A stretch of 64,000 bases of DNA from Ramlibacter sp. (GCA_019635415.1 JAHBZN010000003.1:186001-250000); one strand, 5' to 3'; positions 1 through 10,975 are shown, counted from the stretch's first letter. Notes: generated from the letters alone by a model not told the origin. Numbers and translations: made by a program.

Positions 1-2
1 GC

Positions 3-599
3 GCCCCGTTCCTGCTGGTGGGCCTGTTCGTGGTACTGATGATGGCCATCACGGCGGCGCTGCCCGCTCACCTGATCAGCCTGCTGCGCGAGAACGGCCT
101 GAGCGAAGCCTGGGTGGTGGCCATTCCGGCAAGCATCGGGCTGATCCAGGTACTGGGCCGGCTGCTGCTGTATTTTTTTGAACGCCGCTTTGACGTGCAC
201 ATGGCCAACCGGGTGATTCCGTGCCTGGTCCCGCTGGGCCTGGCTGCGCTGCTGGCAGGCGGCGGCCATGGGGGAGCGGCCCTGGTGTTCGTGCTGCTGT
301 ACGGGCTGGGCAATGGCATGCTGACCATCGTCAAGGGCACCGCCATCGCGCAGTATGTGAGCCGGGACCACGTGGCCTCGCTCAACGGCGCCTTGGGGCC
401 ACCGCAAGCCCTTGCTCGCGCCGTGGCGCCGCTCATGCTGGGCCTGCTGTGGAGCCCCACCCGGGGCTATACGCTGGGGCTGGCCGCCTTGCTGGCGTGC
501 AGCGCGGTGGCGGTAGGCGCCCTGCTGCTGGCCCAGCGTGCCTCTTCCAGGGCGCGGGCGCTGCCCGCCGACAGCAGCAGGATGGCCGACGAGAAGTAG
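3..599 (+). CDS. MFS transporter, C-terminal part (5' end outside window)
   Basis: This is the last 198 codons of a membrane transporter; the reading frame is open from base 3, so the true start lies outside the window. The protein shows alternating hydrophobic helices of about 20 residues joined by short basic loops (for example a loop with FERRFD), and a small-residue-rich helix with GNGMLTIVKGTA. This is the pattern of the C-terminal six-helix half of a major facilitator superfamily protein. Substrate cannot be told. Its last 133 bases overlap the 3' end of the converging YihY-type gene, so the soluble tail (after about residue 175) may be an extension rather than a conserved part. Confidence 0.75.
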   Translation, partial: APFLLVGLFVVLMMAITAALPAHLISLLRENGLSEAWVVAIPASIGLIQVLGRLLLYFFERRFDVHMANRVIPCLVPLGLAALLAGGGHGGAALVFVLLYGLGNGMLTIVKGTAIAQYVSRDHVASLNGALGPPQALARAVAPLMLGLLWSPTRGYTLGLAALLACSAVAVGALLLAQRASSRARALPADSSRMADEK

Positions 600-1414
600 A
601 TCCACATCAGCAGCACCACCAGCGCCCCGGCCGCGCCATAGGCCGAGACCACGGCGGCGGTGGACAGGTAGGCCGCAAGCACATGCCGGCCAACGGTGAA
701 CAGCGCGGCGCCCACGCAGGCGCCCAGCACCAGGTGACGCAGGCGCGGCTTGGGGCCGGTGCTCATGCGCATGAGCCCCACGAACAGCGCCGCGCACACG
801 GCAAAGGCCACCAGCTCATTGAGCGTGCGCATCACCGGCTCCAGCGGCAGCCAGGAGGCACTGGCCCAGCCCGAGAAGATATTGAGCAAGGTGGACAAGG
901 CCAGCGACACCAGCAGCAGGAAGCCAAACGCCAGCACATAGCCCACCCCGCGCAACCGCATGGAGGCCGTGTGCCACCAACTGGACGCAGGACGGGTCTC
1001 GGTGCCATGCACCCACAGCCGCTCCATGGCCGACTGCAGCTCGCCGAAGACCCCCGTGGCGCCGAACAGGAGAATGCCAAAGCTGATGGCCGAGGCCAGC
1101 AGGCCCTGTGCCGGCTCCCGGGCGCTCTCCAGCGTCTGGCGGATGACGCCTGCCCCTTTCGGCCCCACCACCGTGCCAATCTGCGAGACCAGGCCGGCTT
1201 CCAGGGCCGACCGGTCCATCCACCAGCCCAGCAATGCCACCAGCAGGACCAGCAGCGGCGCCAGGCTCAAGATGCCGTAGAACGACATGGCGGCGGCCAT
1301 GCGCATGCCGTCGGCGTCCCGCCAGAGCTGGACGGCGCGGTAGATCGGCATGAACGGGCGCGCCAGGGGCGTGATGGCTTCGGCAGCGCGCCGCTGAAAC
1401 GGGGAAAGAGCCAT
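467..1414 (-). CDS. YihY/BrkB (UPF0761) family inner-membrane protein
   Basis: A 315-residue membrane protein of the family once called ribonuclease BN; that enzymatic activity is no longer accepted and the role of the family is unclear. Recognition rests on the N-terminal segment with AAAMSFYGILSLAPLL (about residues 40-56), the GVFGELQSAMERLW segment (about 120-135) and six predicted membrane helices, with the family-typical AYGAAGALVVLLMWIYFSS near the end. The start is the ATG at 1414. It lies 93 bases downstream of the metH C-terminal gene on the same strand and could be read through from it. The 3' end overlaps the converging MFS gene by 133 bases, which is unusual. Confidence 0.85.
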   Translation of the reverse strand: MALSPFQRRAAEAITPLARPFMPIYRAVQLWRDADGMRMAAAMSFYGILSLAPLLVLLVALLGWWMDRSALEAGLVSQIGTVVGPKGAGVIRQTLESAREPAQGLLASAISFGILLFGATGVFGELQSAMERLWVHGTETRPASSWWHTASMRLRGVGYVLAFGFLLLVSLALSTLLNIFSGWASASWLPLEPVMRTLNELVAFAVCAALFVGLMRMSTGPKPRLRHLVLGACVGAALFTVGRHVLAAYLSTAAVVSAYGAAGALVVLLMWIYFSSAILLLSAGSARALEEARWASSRAPTATALHASKAASPSV

Positions 1415-1507
1415 GCCACCAGCCTACGCGGCTTGGGCCCCGCGTCCATCAGTGCGGCGCGTGGCGGGCGGTAGGCGCAATCCCACACGGCCCGGGGCCG
1501 TGGCGCC

Positions 1508-4234
<2,727 letters not shown>

Positions 4235-4235
4235 G

Positions 4236-4264
4236 GCTCACCTTGCAAAGAGTTACAGGTGAGC
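4236..4264 (-). promoter_or_regulatory. RBS-sequestering hairpin of the metH leader (expression platform)
   Basis: On the minus strand GCTCACCT (4264-4257) is perfectly complementary to AGGTGAGC (4243-4236), the ribosome-binding site just before the metH ATG. The loop is 13 bases. The same CGCTC bases also form the long-range helix of the SAH aptamer, so the two pairings exclude each other. Without ligand the ribosome site is hidden; with SAH bound it is freed. The pairings are visible in the sequence; the direction of control is inferred from the family. Confidence 0.75.
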
Positions 4265-4335
4265 GTCGTTGCATTCACTCAAGCCTGACCAGTCTCGCGC
4301 CTTTTGCGGGCCTGGCTGCAACGCTCCTTGAGTCG
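4257..4335 (-). promoter_or_regulatory. SAH (S-adenosylhomocysteine) riboswitch upstream of metH
   Basis: Read on the minus strand, ACTCAAG (4333-4327) pairs with CTTGAGT (4283-4277) as the first stem. It is followed at once by GAGCGTTGCA (4326-4317), the conserved core of the SAH riboswitch class. After the stem comes TGCAACGACGCTCAC (4273-4259), whose CGCTC can pair back with GAGCG to make the long-range helix. This order of elements, and its place before a methionine-cycle gene in a beta-proteobacterium, match the known family. A TTAAAAT at 4347-4341 could be the -10 box. The class normally turns genes on when SAH accumulates. Confidence 0.85.
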
Positions 4336-4389
4336 ACGTGATTTTAATGGCAGACAATAGGCCTACTGAAGCCCCAGGCGCAAACACCC

Positions 4390-4989
4390 ATGTTGAACAA
4401 GCTTTTCGGCAAGAAGCCCCCCGAAGCCTCCGAGTCACGGCTACCCGAGGAGCGGCTGCGCGCGATCGAGGGCTCGTCCAGCGCGGACCTGGCCGCCGAC
4501 ATGCTCTGCGCCCCAAGCGCGCTGATGCAGCTCACGCATGAGGACGCACGCGTCGTGGTCACCTACATGAAGCCGCACAAGATCGCCGAGGGCACGACCT
4601 TCATCCGGGAAGGCGATGTGGATGACACCGGCTTCATGCTGCTGCTGCTGGACGGCGAGGTGACGGTGGAGTCCATCGTCGTCAGCCGCACCGAGCCCAT
4701 CACCGTGACGGTGCTCGGCCCCGGCAACCTGATCGGCGAGATGGGCCTGCTCGACGGCGAGCCACGCTCGGCCTCATGCACCGCCATCAGCGACCTGCGC
4801 TGCGCCATCCTCACGCGCGAGGCGCTGAACCAGTTGCTCGAGGACGACCCCAGCACCGCCGCCAAGCTGATGATGGCCATCTCGCTGCGCATTGCCGAGC
4901 GCATGCGTGAAAGCGCCGACAAGCTCAAGCTCTACGTGCAGCTCACGCAGGCGATGCAGGAAGAGATCAACAGCCTGATGCCGCTGTAG
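4390..4989 (+). CDS. Cyclic-nucleotide-binding (CRP-like) domain protein without DNA-binding domain
   Basis: A 199-residue cytoplasmic protein. A cNMP-binding beta-roll occupies about residues 55-165, with FIREGDVDDTGFMLLLLDGEV and the phosphate-binding cassette GEMGLLDGEPRSASCTA. The arginine and glutamate expected to hold the cyclic phosphate are present. The C-terminal end is a helix (ERMRESADKLKLYVQLTQ) with no helix-turn-helix, so this is not a CRP-type regulator itself. It probably binds a cyclic nucleotide or acts through a partner. It is divergent from metH and overlaps the end of the converging P450 gene by 23 bases. Confidence 0.85.
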   Translation: MLNKLFGKKPPEASESRLPEERLRAIEGSSSADLAADMLCAPSALMQLTHEDARVVVTYMKPHKIAEGTTFIREGDVDDTGFMLLLLDGEVTVESIVVSRTEPITVTVLGPGNLIGEMGLLDGEPRSASCTAISDLRCAILTREALNQLLEDDPSTAAKLMMAISLRIAERMRESADKLKLYVQLTQAMQEEINSLMPL

Positions 4990-6445
4990 CGGACTGGCCA
5001 GCGGCAGTTCCAGCGGGTTCGCGGGGTGACAGCCGCAATGCCAACGGCGTTTGCGGGCGCAGGGAGATGTGCAGCCGCGGCGGTGGCAGTCCGGCGCCGC
5101 CCGGCAGGTCGAAGGTGTAGCGCTGCAGGATCAGGGCCGTTGCCACCAGCATCTCGCTCATCGCCAGGTGCTGGCCCAGACACACGCGCGCCCCGGTGCC
5201 GAAGGGCATCCAGCTGCCGCGCGGTGCGCTGCCCGAGCCGCCCAGATGGCGTTCGGGCCGGAAGTCGGCAGGCTGCGCGAACCAGCGCGGGTCGTGATGC
5301 AACGCATGCACCGGGATCATGAACAACGTCCCTGCGGGAAACCGGTGCCCACCCAGCTCCACGGGCTGGGTGCAGCGCCGGTTGAAGAGCAGTGGCGCGG
5401 CCGGGTACAGACGCATGGTCTCCTGCAGTGTCGCCGTCAGGTACGCGAGCTGGGGCAGGTCGGCGGCCGTGGGCGCACGCGCGCCCAGAACGCGGTCGAC
5501 CTCGCGGGCGGCGGCCACCCGGGCCTCGGGGTAGCCGGCCAGGCAGGCGCACCACCAGGCCAGCGTGGCCGCCACGGTTTCATGCCCGGCCAGAAACGCC
5601 GTGGTGCATTCGTCCTCGACCGCGGACAAGGGCCAGCCGATGGGGTCGCTTCTGTGCAGGCTCAGCAAACGGCCCAGCAGGTCGTCGGGCTGGGCCTGCG
5701 GTGGCTGCACGGACCGGGCTGACACCTGGCGGTGGATGTAGCCCCGCAGCGTGCGCAGGGCACGGGCCTTGCGCCATTTGTGAGGCATCCAGTCCGGCAG
5801 GGACCAGAGCCAGTACAGCTCGGCGTTGGCGGCCACGGTCACGTCATGCATGGCGGCTTCCAGGGCCGGCGCATCGTGCTGCGCCCTGGTGGAGAACACC
5901 ATCTGCGTGATGACCTCCATGGTCAACCGGGTCAGGGCCGTTTCCGCGGGCCACACCCCCGGCTGTTGCGGCCAGGCGTCCAGCGCCTCGCTGACCGCCT
6001 GGGTCAGCGCCGGGGTGAAGGCCTGGACCTCGCGGGGGCTGAAGGCAGGCACCAGGGCCTGACGGCGGCGCCGCCAGGCCTCGCCCTCGGCGATCAGGAC
6101 GCTGTGCCCGTGCAACTGCGCAAACACCGCAATCGCGCGCTCGGCGCGGATCAACCGGTCATGGTGACCGACCAGCAGGTCACGGACCAACCCGGGATGG
6201 TTGACCACGATCACATGCTCGGGCCAGATCGGCAGGTGAACGAGGTCGCCCCAGATGTCCCGCCACTGGGCCAGACAGCCCAGCGGGTCGCGCGCCATCG
6301 CGCGCAGCAGGTGCCAGCCCATGAAGCGGCGGGCCGGGCCTGCCGGCCAGCCCGTGGCGATGGGCGTCGGATCCTGTCCGGAGGCGCGGGGCGCCGCCGG
6401 GTTGGCGTTGTGAAAGGGACAAGCGGAGGTGTCAGTCGGGTTCAT
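4967..6445 (-). CDS. Cytochrome P450
   Basis: A 492-residue soluble haem-thiolate monooxygenase. The haem-binding loop FGTGARVCLG with its cysteine ligand lies near residue 418, the K-helix ETMR near 341, and the I-helix oxygen-activation segment FLAGHETVAATLAWW near 280. The distribution of motifs resembles CYP102/CYP4-like bacterial P450s rather than short camphor-type ones, but the substrate is unknown. No ferredoxin or reductase gene is adjacent. An upstream in-frame extension exists; the ATG at 6445 (or 6454) is preferred because it leaves a normal divergent promoter region with the AraC regulator at 6524. Confidence 0.9.
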   Translation of the reverse strand: MNPTDTSACPFHNANPAAPRASGQDPTPIATGWPAGPARRFMGWHLLRAMARDPLGCLAQWRDIWGDLVHLPIWPEHVIVVNHPGLVRDLLVGHHDRLIRAERAIAVFAQLHGHSVLIAEGEAWRRRRQALVPAFSPREVQAFTPALTQAVSEALDAWPQQPGVWPAETALTRLTMEVITQMVFSTRAQHDAPALEAAMHDVTVAANAELYWLWSLPDWMPHKWRKARALRTLRGYIHRQVSARSVQPPQAQPDDLLGRLLSLHRSDPIGWPLSAVEDECTTAFLAGHETVAATLAWWCACLAGYPEARVAAAREVDRVLGARAPTAADLPQLAYLTATLQETMRLYPAAPLLFNRRCTQPVELGGHRFPAGTLFMIPVHALHHDPRWFAQPADFRPERHLGGSGSAPRGSWMPFGTGARVCLGQHLAMSEMLVATALILQRYTFDLPGGAGLPPPRLHISLRPQTPLALRLSPREPAGTAAGQSATAASGC

Positions 6446-6523
6446 GGACGGCATGGTCCGCGCTCTGGCCGCGCGCGTCTTGAACCGAAACGACATCGGC
6501 GCCGCCGGGCCTACACTCGCGCC

Positions 6524-7471
6524 ATGCTTGCAGAGCTTCAGCCCGCCCCGCACTCCCCCTGCACGCGCGCGGCCTGCCCGCCCCGGCTGGCGCGAGCCCC
6601 TCGCCTCGCCACCGCAGGCGGCCGGCCTTCAGCGCAGCTGATGCCGGTGCCCGCCGTGCTGCAGGGCGCGGTCGTGGCCGTGATCGCGCGCGATGCTCGG
6701 CACCTGCCTCTGGACGACGCCCAGCGCCTGAGCCACTACCCCGCTTCGCCCCTGATGAGCCTGTCGTGGTACCAGGGCGCCGAGGTGGGCTGGGCGGTGG
6801 ATGACACGCCCTGGGCAGCATTTGGCAGCCGTGTCACGGTGGGCGGCAGCCAGTCGCAGCCCACCGTGACCTGGGCCGACCGCTGCGGCCAAGGCATCAT
6901 GGTGTGCTTCCTGCCCGACACGGCGCACGCACTGCTGGGGGTCGACCCCGCCGCGGTGACCGACCGCGTGGTGCCTGCCGCCACGGTGTTGGCGCCGCAC
7001 GCACTGCCGCTGCTGGACGCACTGGCCCATGCCGCCGACACCACCGCGGCCCTGGCGGCGGTGGCGCAGCACCTGGGCCCACACTGGCAGGCGCTGAATG
7101 CGCGCAGCCGCCCGGCGCCAACGCTGCGCCAGATCGGACGCCACTGGGTGGAGCGCCTCGCGCTGCAGGCGCAGCAGTGGCGCGGCGAGCGCAGTCCGCG
7201 CCAAGTCGAGCGGCGCGTCAAGGCCTGGAGTGGCCGGTCGCTGCGCGAGTGGCAGGCGCTGGTGCGCGCCGAGGGCGCCTTCTTCGCCGCGCGCGACCGG
7301 CATGACGCCGGCCTGCCCTACGAATGGGCGGCGATTGCGCAGGACGAGGGCTTTGCCGACCAAGCCCACCTGGTGCGCGCGACGCGGCGCATCACGGGCT
7401 TTTCACCCGGCGAGTTCACCGCCCGGTTCGCCGCGGACGAATCGTTCTGGCTGTATCGGTGCTGGGTTTGA
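6524..7471 (+). CDS. AraC-family transcriptional regulator
   Basis: A 315-residue protein. The C-terminal third carries the two-helix-turn-helix AraC domain: WAAIAQDEGFADQAHLVRA (about residues 270-288) followed by RRITGFSPGEF, the signature region of the second motif. The N-terminal part is cupin-like in length and hydrophobicity but carries no motif I can name. The ATG at 6524 is chosen; the open frame reaches much further upstream but only as antisense of the P450 gene. With 78 bases between the two starts, it is the likely regulator of the divergent P450 gene (inference from arrangement). Confidence 0.85.
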   Translation: MLAELQPAPHSPCTRAACPPRLARAPRLATAGGRPSAQLMPVPAVLQGAVVAVIARDARHLPLDDAQRLSHYPASPLMSLSWYQGAEVGWAVDDTPWAAFGSRVTVGGSQSQPTVTWADRCGQGIMVCFLPDTAHALLGVDPAAVTDRVVPAATVLAPHALPLLDALAHAADTTAALAAVAQHLGPHWQALNARSRPAPTLRQIGRHWVERLALQAQQWRGERSPRQVERRVKAWSGRSLREWQALVRAEGAFFAARDRHDAGLPYEWAAIAQDEGFADQAHLVRATRRITGFSPGEFTARFAADESFWLYRCWV

Positions 7472-7490
7472 TGGCGCCGGTCATGCCGCG

Positions 7491-8363
7491 CTACCGGTTG
7501 GGTTCGAAACTGAATATCGCTTTGTCCAACATTGGCGGGTAGCTCAGTAGCGTGTCACGCAATTGGGCCCTCGCCTTCGGAACGTCGGCCTTCAGCAAGT
7601 CCCAGTTGGCATACGTGAGGGGCTTGGGCTTGCCCTGCGCCCACTTTTGTTGCGCGAGGTAGCGACCGTTGCGGTCGTCGATCAAGGCCCATTCAACCAC
7701 GGCGATGGGCGCGTACTCCGCATAAATCTCCGGTGCCGCATAACCCGTTGTCACGCGAAGCAGGAGCGGGAAATAGCCCGGGGTGGGGGTATAACCGTTG
7801 CCGGCGACGGGTTCCGCGTCACGCGGCCCCTCGTCCTTTGGCGTGGGAGCCCCTGCCCCGCCGAGCATGCCCGGCGTGCCACATACGCCCCCCGCACACA
7901 ATGGATCGGGCGCCCGCTTCTTCTGCTCGGTCTCACCGATACGCGCACTTGGCAAACGTGGTACTCGCGTCAGCTTGACCACTTTCCCGTCCTCCCTCAA
8001 CTGTGCCGCAAGTGTCTCCGCAAAGTCCTGGTTCATGTCCTGGGAACCCGCGGACAGGCTTGCCGCTTCATTGAAGGCTTTGCTGCGCTCCTTGGTGGCC
8101 TCAACTCCTGCCTTGACCGCTGCGTACTGCGTCGCGCCGGCAGCCAACGGGCCCAGGGGACCAAGAAGCAGGCCGACCGTCCACATGCCCTGTCCGGTTT
8201 GCTGTCCAACCTCATAGTGAACGACGTGCTCTTCCTTGTTATAGAAGATCTCAACCTGCTGGATTTTCTCAATCGAGGCTCTATTTTTCTCTTTCAGCGG
8301 AGTTGGCACGAATGCGCATCCTGCAAGCAGGAGCGCAATGGAAAATGCAAAAGCGGTTTTCAT
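7491..8363 (-). CDS. Putative lipoprotein, unknown function
   Basis: A 290-residue exported protein. The start at MKTAFAF (8363) gives a clean lipoprotein signal ending in the lipobox LLAGC at residues 12-16. A further upstream start (8393) is in frame but overlaps the terminator of the preceding gene. After the signal come a charged stretch, a glycine/alanine-rich hydrophobic segment (LLLGPLGPLAAGA) that could touch the membrane, a loop rich in Pro and Gly with three cysteines (PLCAGGVCGTPG counts two), and a C-terminal domain with YAPIAVVEWALIDDRNGRYL. I do not recognise the family. Base composition is slightly less GC-rich than the housekeeping genes. It converges on the AraC gene. Confidence 0.75.
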   Translation of the reverse strand: MKTAFAFSIALLLAGCAFVPTPLKEKNRASIEKIQQVEIFYNKEEHVVHYEVGQQTGQGMWTVGLLLGPLGPLAAGATQYAAVKAGVEATKERSKAFNEAASLSAGSQDMNQDFAETLAAQLREDGKVVKLTRVPRLPSARIGETEQKKRAPDPLCAGGVCGTPGMLGGAGAPTPKDEGPRDAEPVAGNGYTPTPGYFPLLLRVTTGYAAPEIYAEYAPIAVVEWALIDDRNGRYLAQQKWAQGKPKPLTYANWDLLKADVPKARAQLRDTLLSYPPMLDKAIFSFEPNR

Positions 8364-8390
8364 AATTTGATAGTGACGTAACGGGTAAAT

Positions 8391-8410
8391 CAAAAAGCGC
8401 TCAACGCGCT
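8391..8410 (-). terminator. Rho-independent terminator after the 8472-9089 lipoprotein gene
   Basis: On the minus strand AGCGC, loop GTTGA, GCGCT, then a run of T. The stem is short (5 bp) but GC-rich and the T tract is right. It sits between the 8472 gene and the start of the next lipoprotein gene, which supports starting the latter at 8363. Confidence 0.55.
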
Positions 8411-8471
8411 TCAGCTACCAAGATTGCTGAGCGGGCAACACGCGGCAGCAGCTCAAATTGGGGCTCATGGT

Positions 8472-9089
8472 CTATTGCTTCTGGTACGCCGTGGACCTGA
8501 ACGCCGTGGGGTAGCCCTGTGCGTCCTTGGCGCTCTGGTTGTTGCCCAGGCGCAAGGCGTTCGCCGCCGTGACGGCGATGATTTGCTTGCCGGTCACGGG
8601 AGTCGGCTGGGTGATCTGGAAGGTCACCTTGTCGGCGGTCTCGCCCTGGACCGTCTTGGTGCCGGCATCGAGCAACAGGGTGCCTTGCTCACCGGGCTGC
8701 GCGGTTCCGGTTCCCGCGCAGGTGTTGTTGGTGAAGCCGTTGGACGCGTAGCTGTAGGTCAGCGTCGTGTCGTTTTGCTTGACGAAGGTATAGGTCTCAA
8801 GGTACGCCTCGGTGGTGCCCAGCACATTGCAACCCCTCCAGCTGCCCACGTACTTGTCGGCGGCAGCGGCGACGGGGGCTGGTGCTGGCGTAGGGGCTGG
8901 CGCAGGAGCGGGGGATGGTGCAGGCGTCGGCGACGGGGCGGGCGCCTCCACCGGCGCGGGGGCGGGAGCCGCCGGCGCGTCAGCGGCTGCTACCGCAGTG
9001 GCATCGCCTGATCCGCCGCCTCCGCAGGCGCTCAGGGCAACGGCGCAGAACAAGGCGGTGAGGGTTTGAAGGTTGGTGGAACGGGACAT
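8472..9089 (-). CDS. Putative lipoprotein with Ala-Pro linker
   Basis: A 205-residue exported protein. The signal ends in the lipobox ALSACGGGG near residue 20. It is followed by about 55 residues made almost only of Ala and Pro (APAPSPTPAPSPAPAPAP), a flexible spacer of the kind used to hold a domain away from the membrane. The C-terminal globular domain of about 125 residues begins with DKYVGSWRGC and holds two cysteines that could pair. I do not recognise the domain. The start at 9089 (MSRSTN) is preferred over an upstream in-frame ATG because it begins a standard signal sequence. Its organisation matches the neighbour at 9311-9973. Confidence 0.75.
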   Translation of the reverse strand: MSRSTNLQTLTALFCAVALSACGGGGSGDATAVAAADAPAAPAPAPVEAPAPSPTPAPSPAPAPAPTPAPAPVAAAADKYVGSWRGCNVLGTTEAYLETYTFVKQNDTTLTYSYASNGFTNNTCAGTGTAQPGEQGTLLLDAGTKTVQGETADKVTFQITQPTPVTGKQIIAVTAANALRLGNNQSAKDAQGYPTAFRSTAYQKQ

Positions 9090-9180
9090 GGATTTACCTT
9101 TGAAGTTGAAGAATGGGAACGGCACCAGGCCGCTTGGGGACAGACGGATCAGCTTCGCGCGCTTTTTGGCGCTCGAATCT

Positions 9181-9236
9181 GCTATGAATTAAGTAGCAAG
9201 CAAAGTCCATTCAGCAAGAGCTGCAGGCCTATTTCG
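9181..9236 (+). repeat. Dispersed repeat copy R1
   Basis: The 17-base head GCTATGAATTAAGTAGC is an imperfect hairpin. It is followed by a tail with a second hairpin around CAGCAAGAGCTG and the ending GGCCTATTT. The copy lies between the two Ala-Pro lipoprotein genes. Other copies are at 29693, 31682, 41471, 55362, 59602 and 62181. Confidence 0.7.
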
Positions 9237-9310
9237 TTCTGAAACAGCCCCGCATGCGCCCAAGCTCGACCGGCGTGAGCGGAAGAACTCGCGCCAGCAC
9301 GCGGATCAGT

Positions 9311-9973
9311 TCACTCCACGGTGAAGAAGCCGGCGCCCGTGATGGGCGCGGTGAATTCGATGCTGACGAAATTGGCCGGCACGGGCATCGAGCCCGCCCG
9401 CTGAGTGGTCGCCAGTGCGGTGCGCACCCATCCGCCCGCGCTTGTGGGCGTGTAGGCCACGATTTTCTTGGCCGCCAGCTGATCAGCCGTGAGGCCGCTG
9501 AATGCGCTGTTGATCGTCAACTGCTTGTTGCTCAGCAGGTCAATCTGCCCATCAGCCAGCACGGCCCAGTTCACGGAGCCGGTGAGCATGGCCGTCAAGG
9601 CCGGCGGAATGTCCGGAAAGCCCGCCGTTGGCTTTTGCACCACGCACACCTTCACCGTGGCGGCCGTCAGCGGCGTGATGAACCGCAAGGTGCTGGATGC
9701 GTTGGTGACGGAGGTGATGGCGCCGGCCAGCACCGAGTTGGCGAGGCTGAATGTTTGCACGCCAGCGGGGCAGTTGGCGGCCGAGGTGGCAGCGGCAGGC
9801 GACTCCGGGGATGTTGCAGGTGCAGGTGCAGGCGCGGGTGCGGGGGTCGTGGCTGGCGCTGGCGCGGCTGTGGACACCGGGGCTGGGGCAGCGTCACCGC
9901 CTCCTCCCCCGCCACCACACCCGGTCACGGCAGCCGCTGAGAACAGCGCTGCCAGCAATGCATTCTTCTTCAA
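9311..9973 (-). CDS. Putative lipoprotein with Ala-Pro linker
   Basis: A 220-residue exported protein. The TTG at 9973 is chosen as start: it is preceded by GAGAGG at 7 bases and opens the signal (M)KKNALLAALFSAAAVTGC with a lipobox. No ATG gives a sensible signal. After the modified cysteine come a run of glycines and a 40-residue Ala/Pro/Thr linker (APAPATTPAPAPAPAPA). A globular domain of about 140 residues follows, with SLANSVLAGAITSV and two cysteines. The family is not recognised. It shares lipobox, glycine run and linker with the next gene at 8472 but not an obvious C-terminal domain. Confidence 0.75.
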   Translation of the reverse strand: MKKNALLAALFSAAAVTGCGGGGGGGDAAPAPVSTAAPAPATTPAPAPAPAPATSPESPAAATSAANCPAGVQTFSLANSVLAGAITSVTNASSTLRFITPLTAATVKVCVVQKPTAGFPDIPPALTAMLTGSVNWAVLADGQIDLLSNKQLTINSAFSGLTADQLAAKKIVAYTPTSAGGWVRTALATTQRAGSMPVPANFVSIEFTAPITGAGFFTVE

Positions 9974-10212
9974 GTTGATTCCTCTCGTTGGGCCTTTGTT
10001 GTTGGACGTGCCGCTGGCTGGCCAAGCCAGCGCACGGGTGATTTTCAGATGGCGGTGTTTTGTACTTCTCGGTCTGTCTGCCACCTGAGGGGCGAGGATT
10101 CTTCGCAGAAGCCACTTTGGAGCGTTGAATACATGCAAGGCTGGGGGGAGGAATCGGCGGAGGTTGGCGGCTTGGACCGGCGGACTGCACAGGCGAAGTT
10201 TTCAGGCAGCAC

Positions 10213-10629
10213 TCAGTCTTCAAACTCCACCCATTCATAGCGGACCCCATCTTTCATAACGATGTCCGGCTTGTAATCCTCGCTATTGCCAGTCTGGAGA
10301 AACGAAGGCGCCGACCACATGGCGCTTCCATCAATGCGATTCATGAATCGAGAATGCAACTCGCGAAACCGCTGAACTAGCATCGGCTCCAACCCTTCAA
10401 GCATTAGTCGCCAGGAATAGCCCCCTTGCCCCTTGAAGGGAATTTGCAAAGATCCGCTGAGTGCGGCATCAACGAGAGGCAACACCTTCTCTTTGTATTG
10501 GAATAGTCGCTCTTCCTGCGCAGGAGCTGCCTCGATATACGACTTCAGAGCCAGCGCTTCACGTCGCATGGCCCTCTGGTCAATCTCAGTCAGCCATCCA
10601 CCGTCGTCGAGTCTCACAAGCTTTCTCAC
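10213..10629 (-). CDS. Candidate CDI immunity protein
   Basis: A 138-residue soluble acidic protein with no signal or membrane helix, ending in VRYEWVEFED. I recognise no domain. Its position is the evidence. It starts with GTG only 2 bases after the tpsA stop codon, and its ribosome site GGAGG (10640-10636) is formed by the last two glycine codons of tpsA, so the two are translationally coupled. A small gene directly after the toxin-bearing tip of a cdiA-like gene is normally the immunity protein protecting the cell from its own toxin. G+C is about 50-57% in the lines I counted, far below the surrounding genome, as expected for an exchangeable toxin/immunity module. Confidence 0.65.
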   Translation of the reverse strand: MRKLVRLDDGGWLTEIDQRAMRREALALKSYIEAAPAQEERLFQYKEKVLPLVDAALSGSLQIPFKGQGGYSWRLMLEGLEPMLVQRFRELHSRFMNRIDGSAMWSAPSFLQTGNSEDYKPDIVMKDGVRYEWVEFED

Positions 10630-10631
10630 TA

Positions 10632-10975
10632 CTAACCTCCAACTCTCAGATTTCCGACTTTGATCGGATTGGTAAATAGGCTTCGATCCAGCACCAATGT
10701 CTGCGTGGCCCCGCCTGCCTGCCTCACTCCTGTCAGAGTATCGAGCGTATTGGCTACCTGACTCTCAAATACCGTTGTCGTTGTTTTGGCTTGTATGACG
10801 TACAGATCGTAACTAACAGCCTGACTTCCCGGCGGCAATCCCAAACGGCTAGCAAGAGCCGCAGGGTTCTTTGCAAGCTCAGCAATTTCCACCTGCGTCG
10901 CCCAGAATGGTGAGATCGCTGTCACGCGATCGCCTGTGGGAACTACCTTGAGAAGTTGGTCGCCGGCTTGAAGAA
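10632..10975 (-). other. Candidate toxin domain of TpsA (C-terminal about 115 residues)
   Basis: The last part of the adhesin runs from AGDQLLKVVPTGD through SPFWATQ, LGLPPGSQAVSYDLYVI and GGATQTLVLDRS to the end. It is short, globular and lies after a hydrophobic presumed entry region. This is where CdiA proteins carry their toxin. I recall similar tails in other large exported toxins but cannot name the activity; no nuclease or protease motif is evident. Confidence 0.5.

Noticed and set aside
9160..9180. GCGCGC TTTTT GGCGC as a terminator after the 9311 gene
   Set aside because: The T run is in the loop, not after the stem, on either strand.
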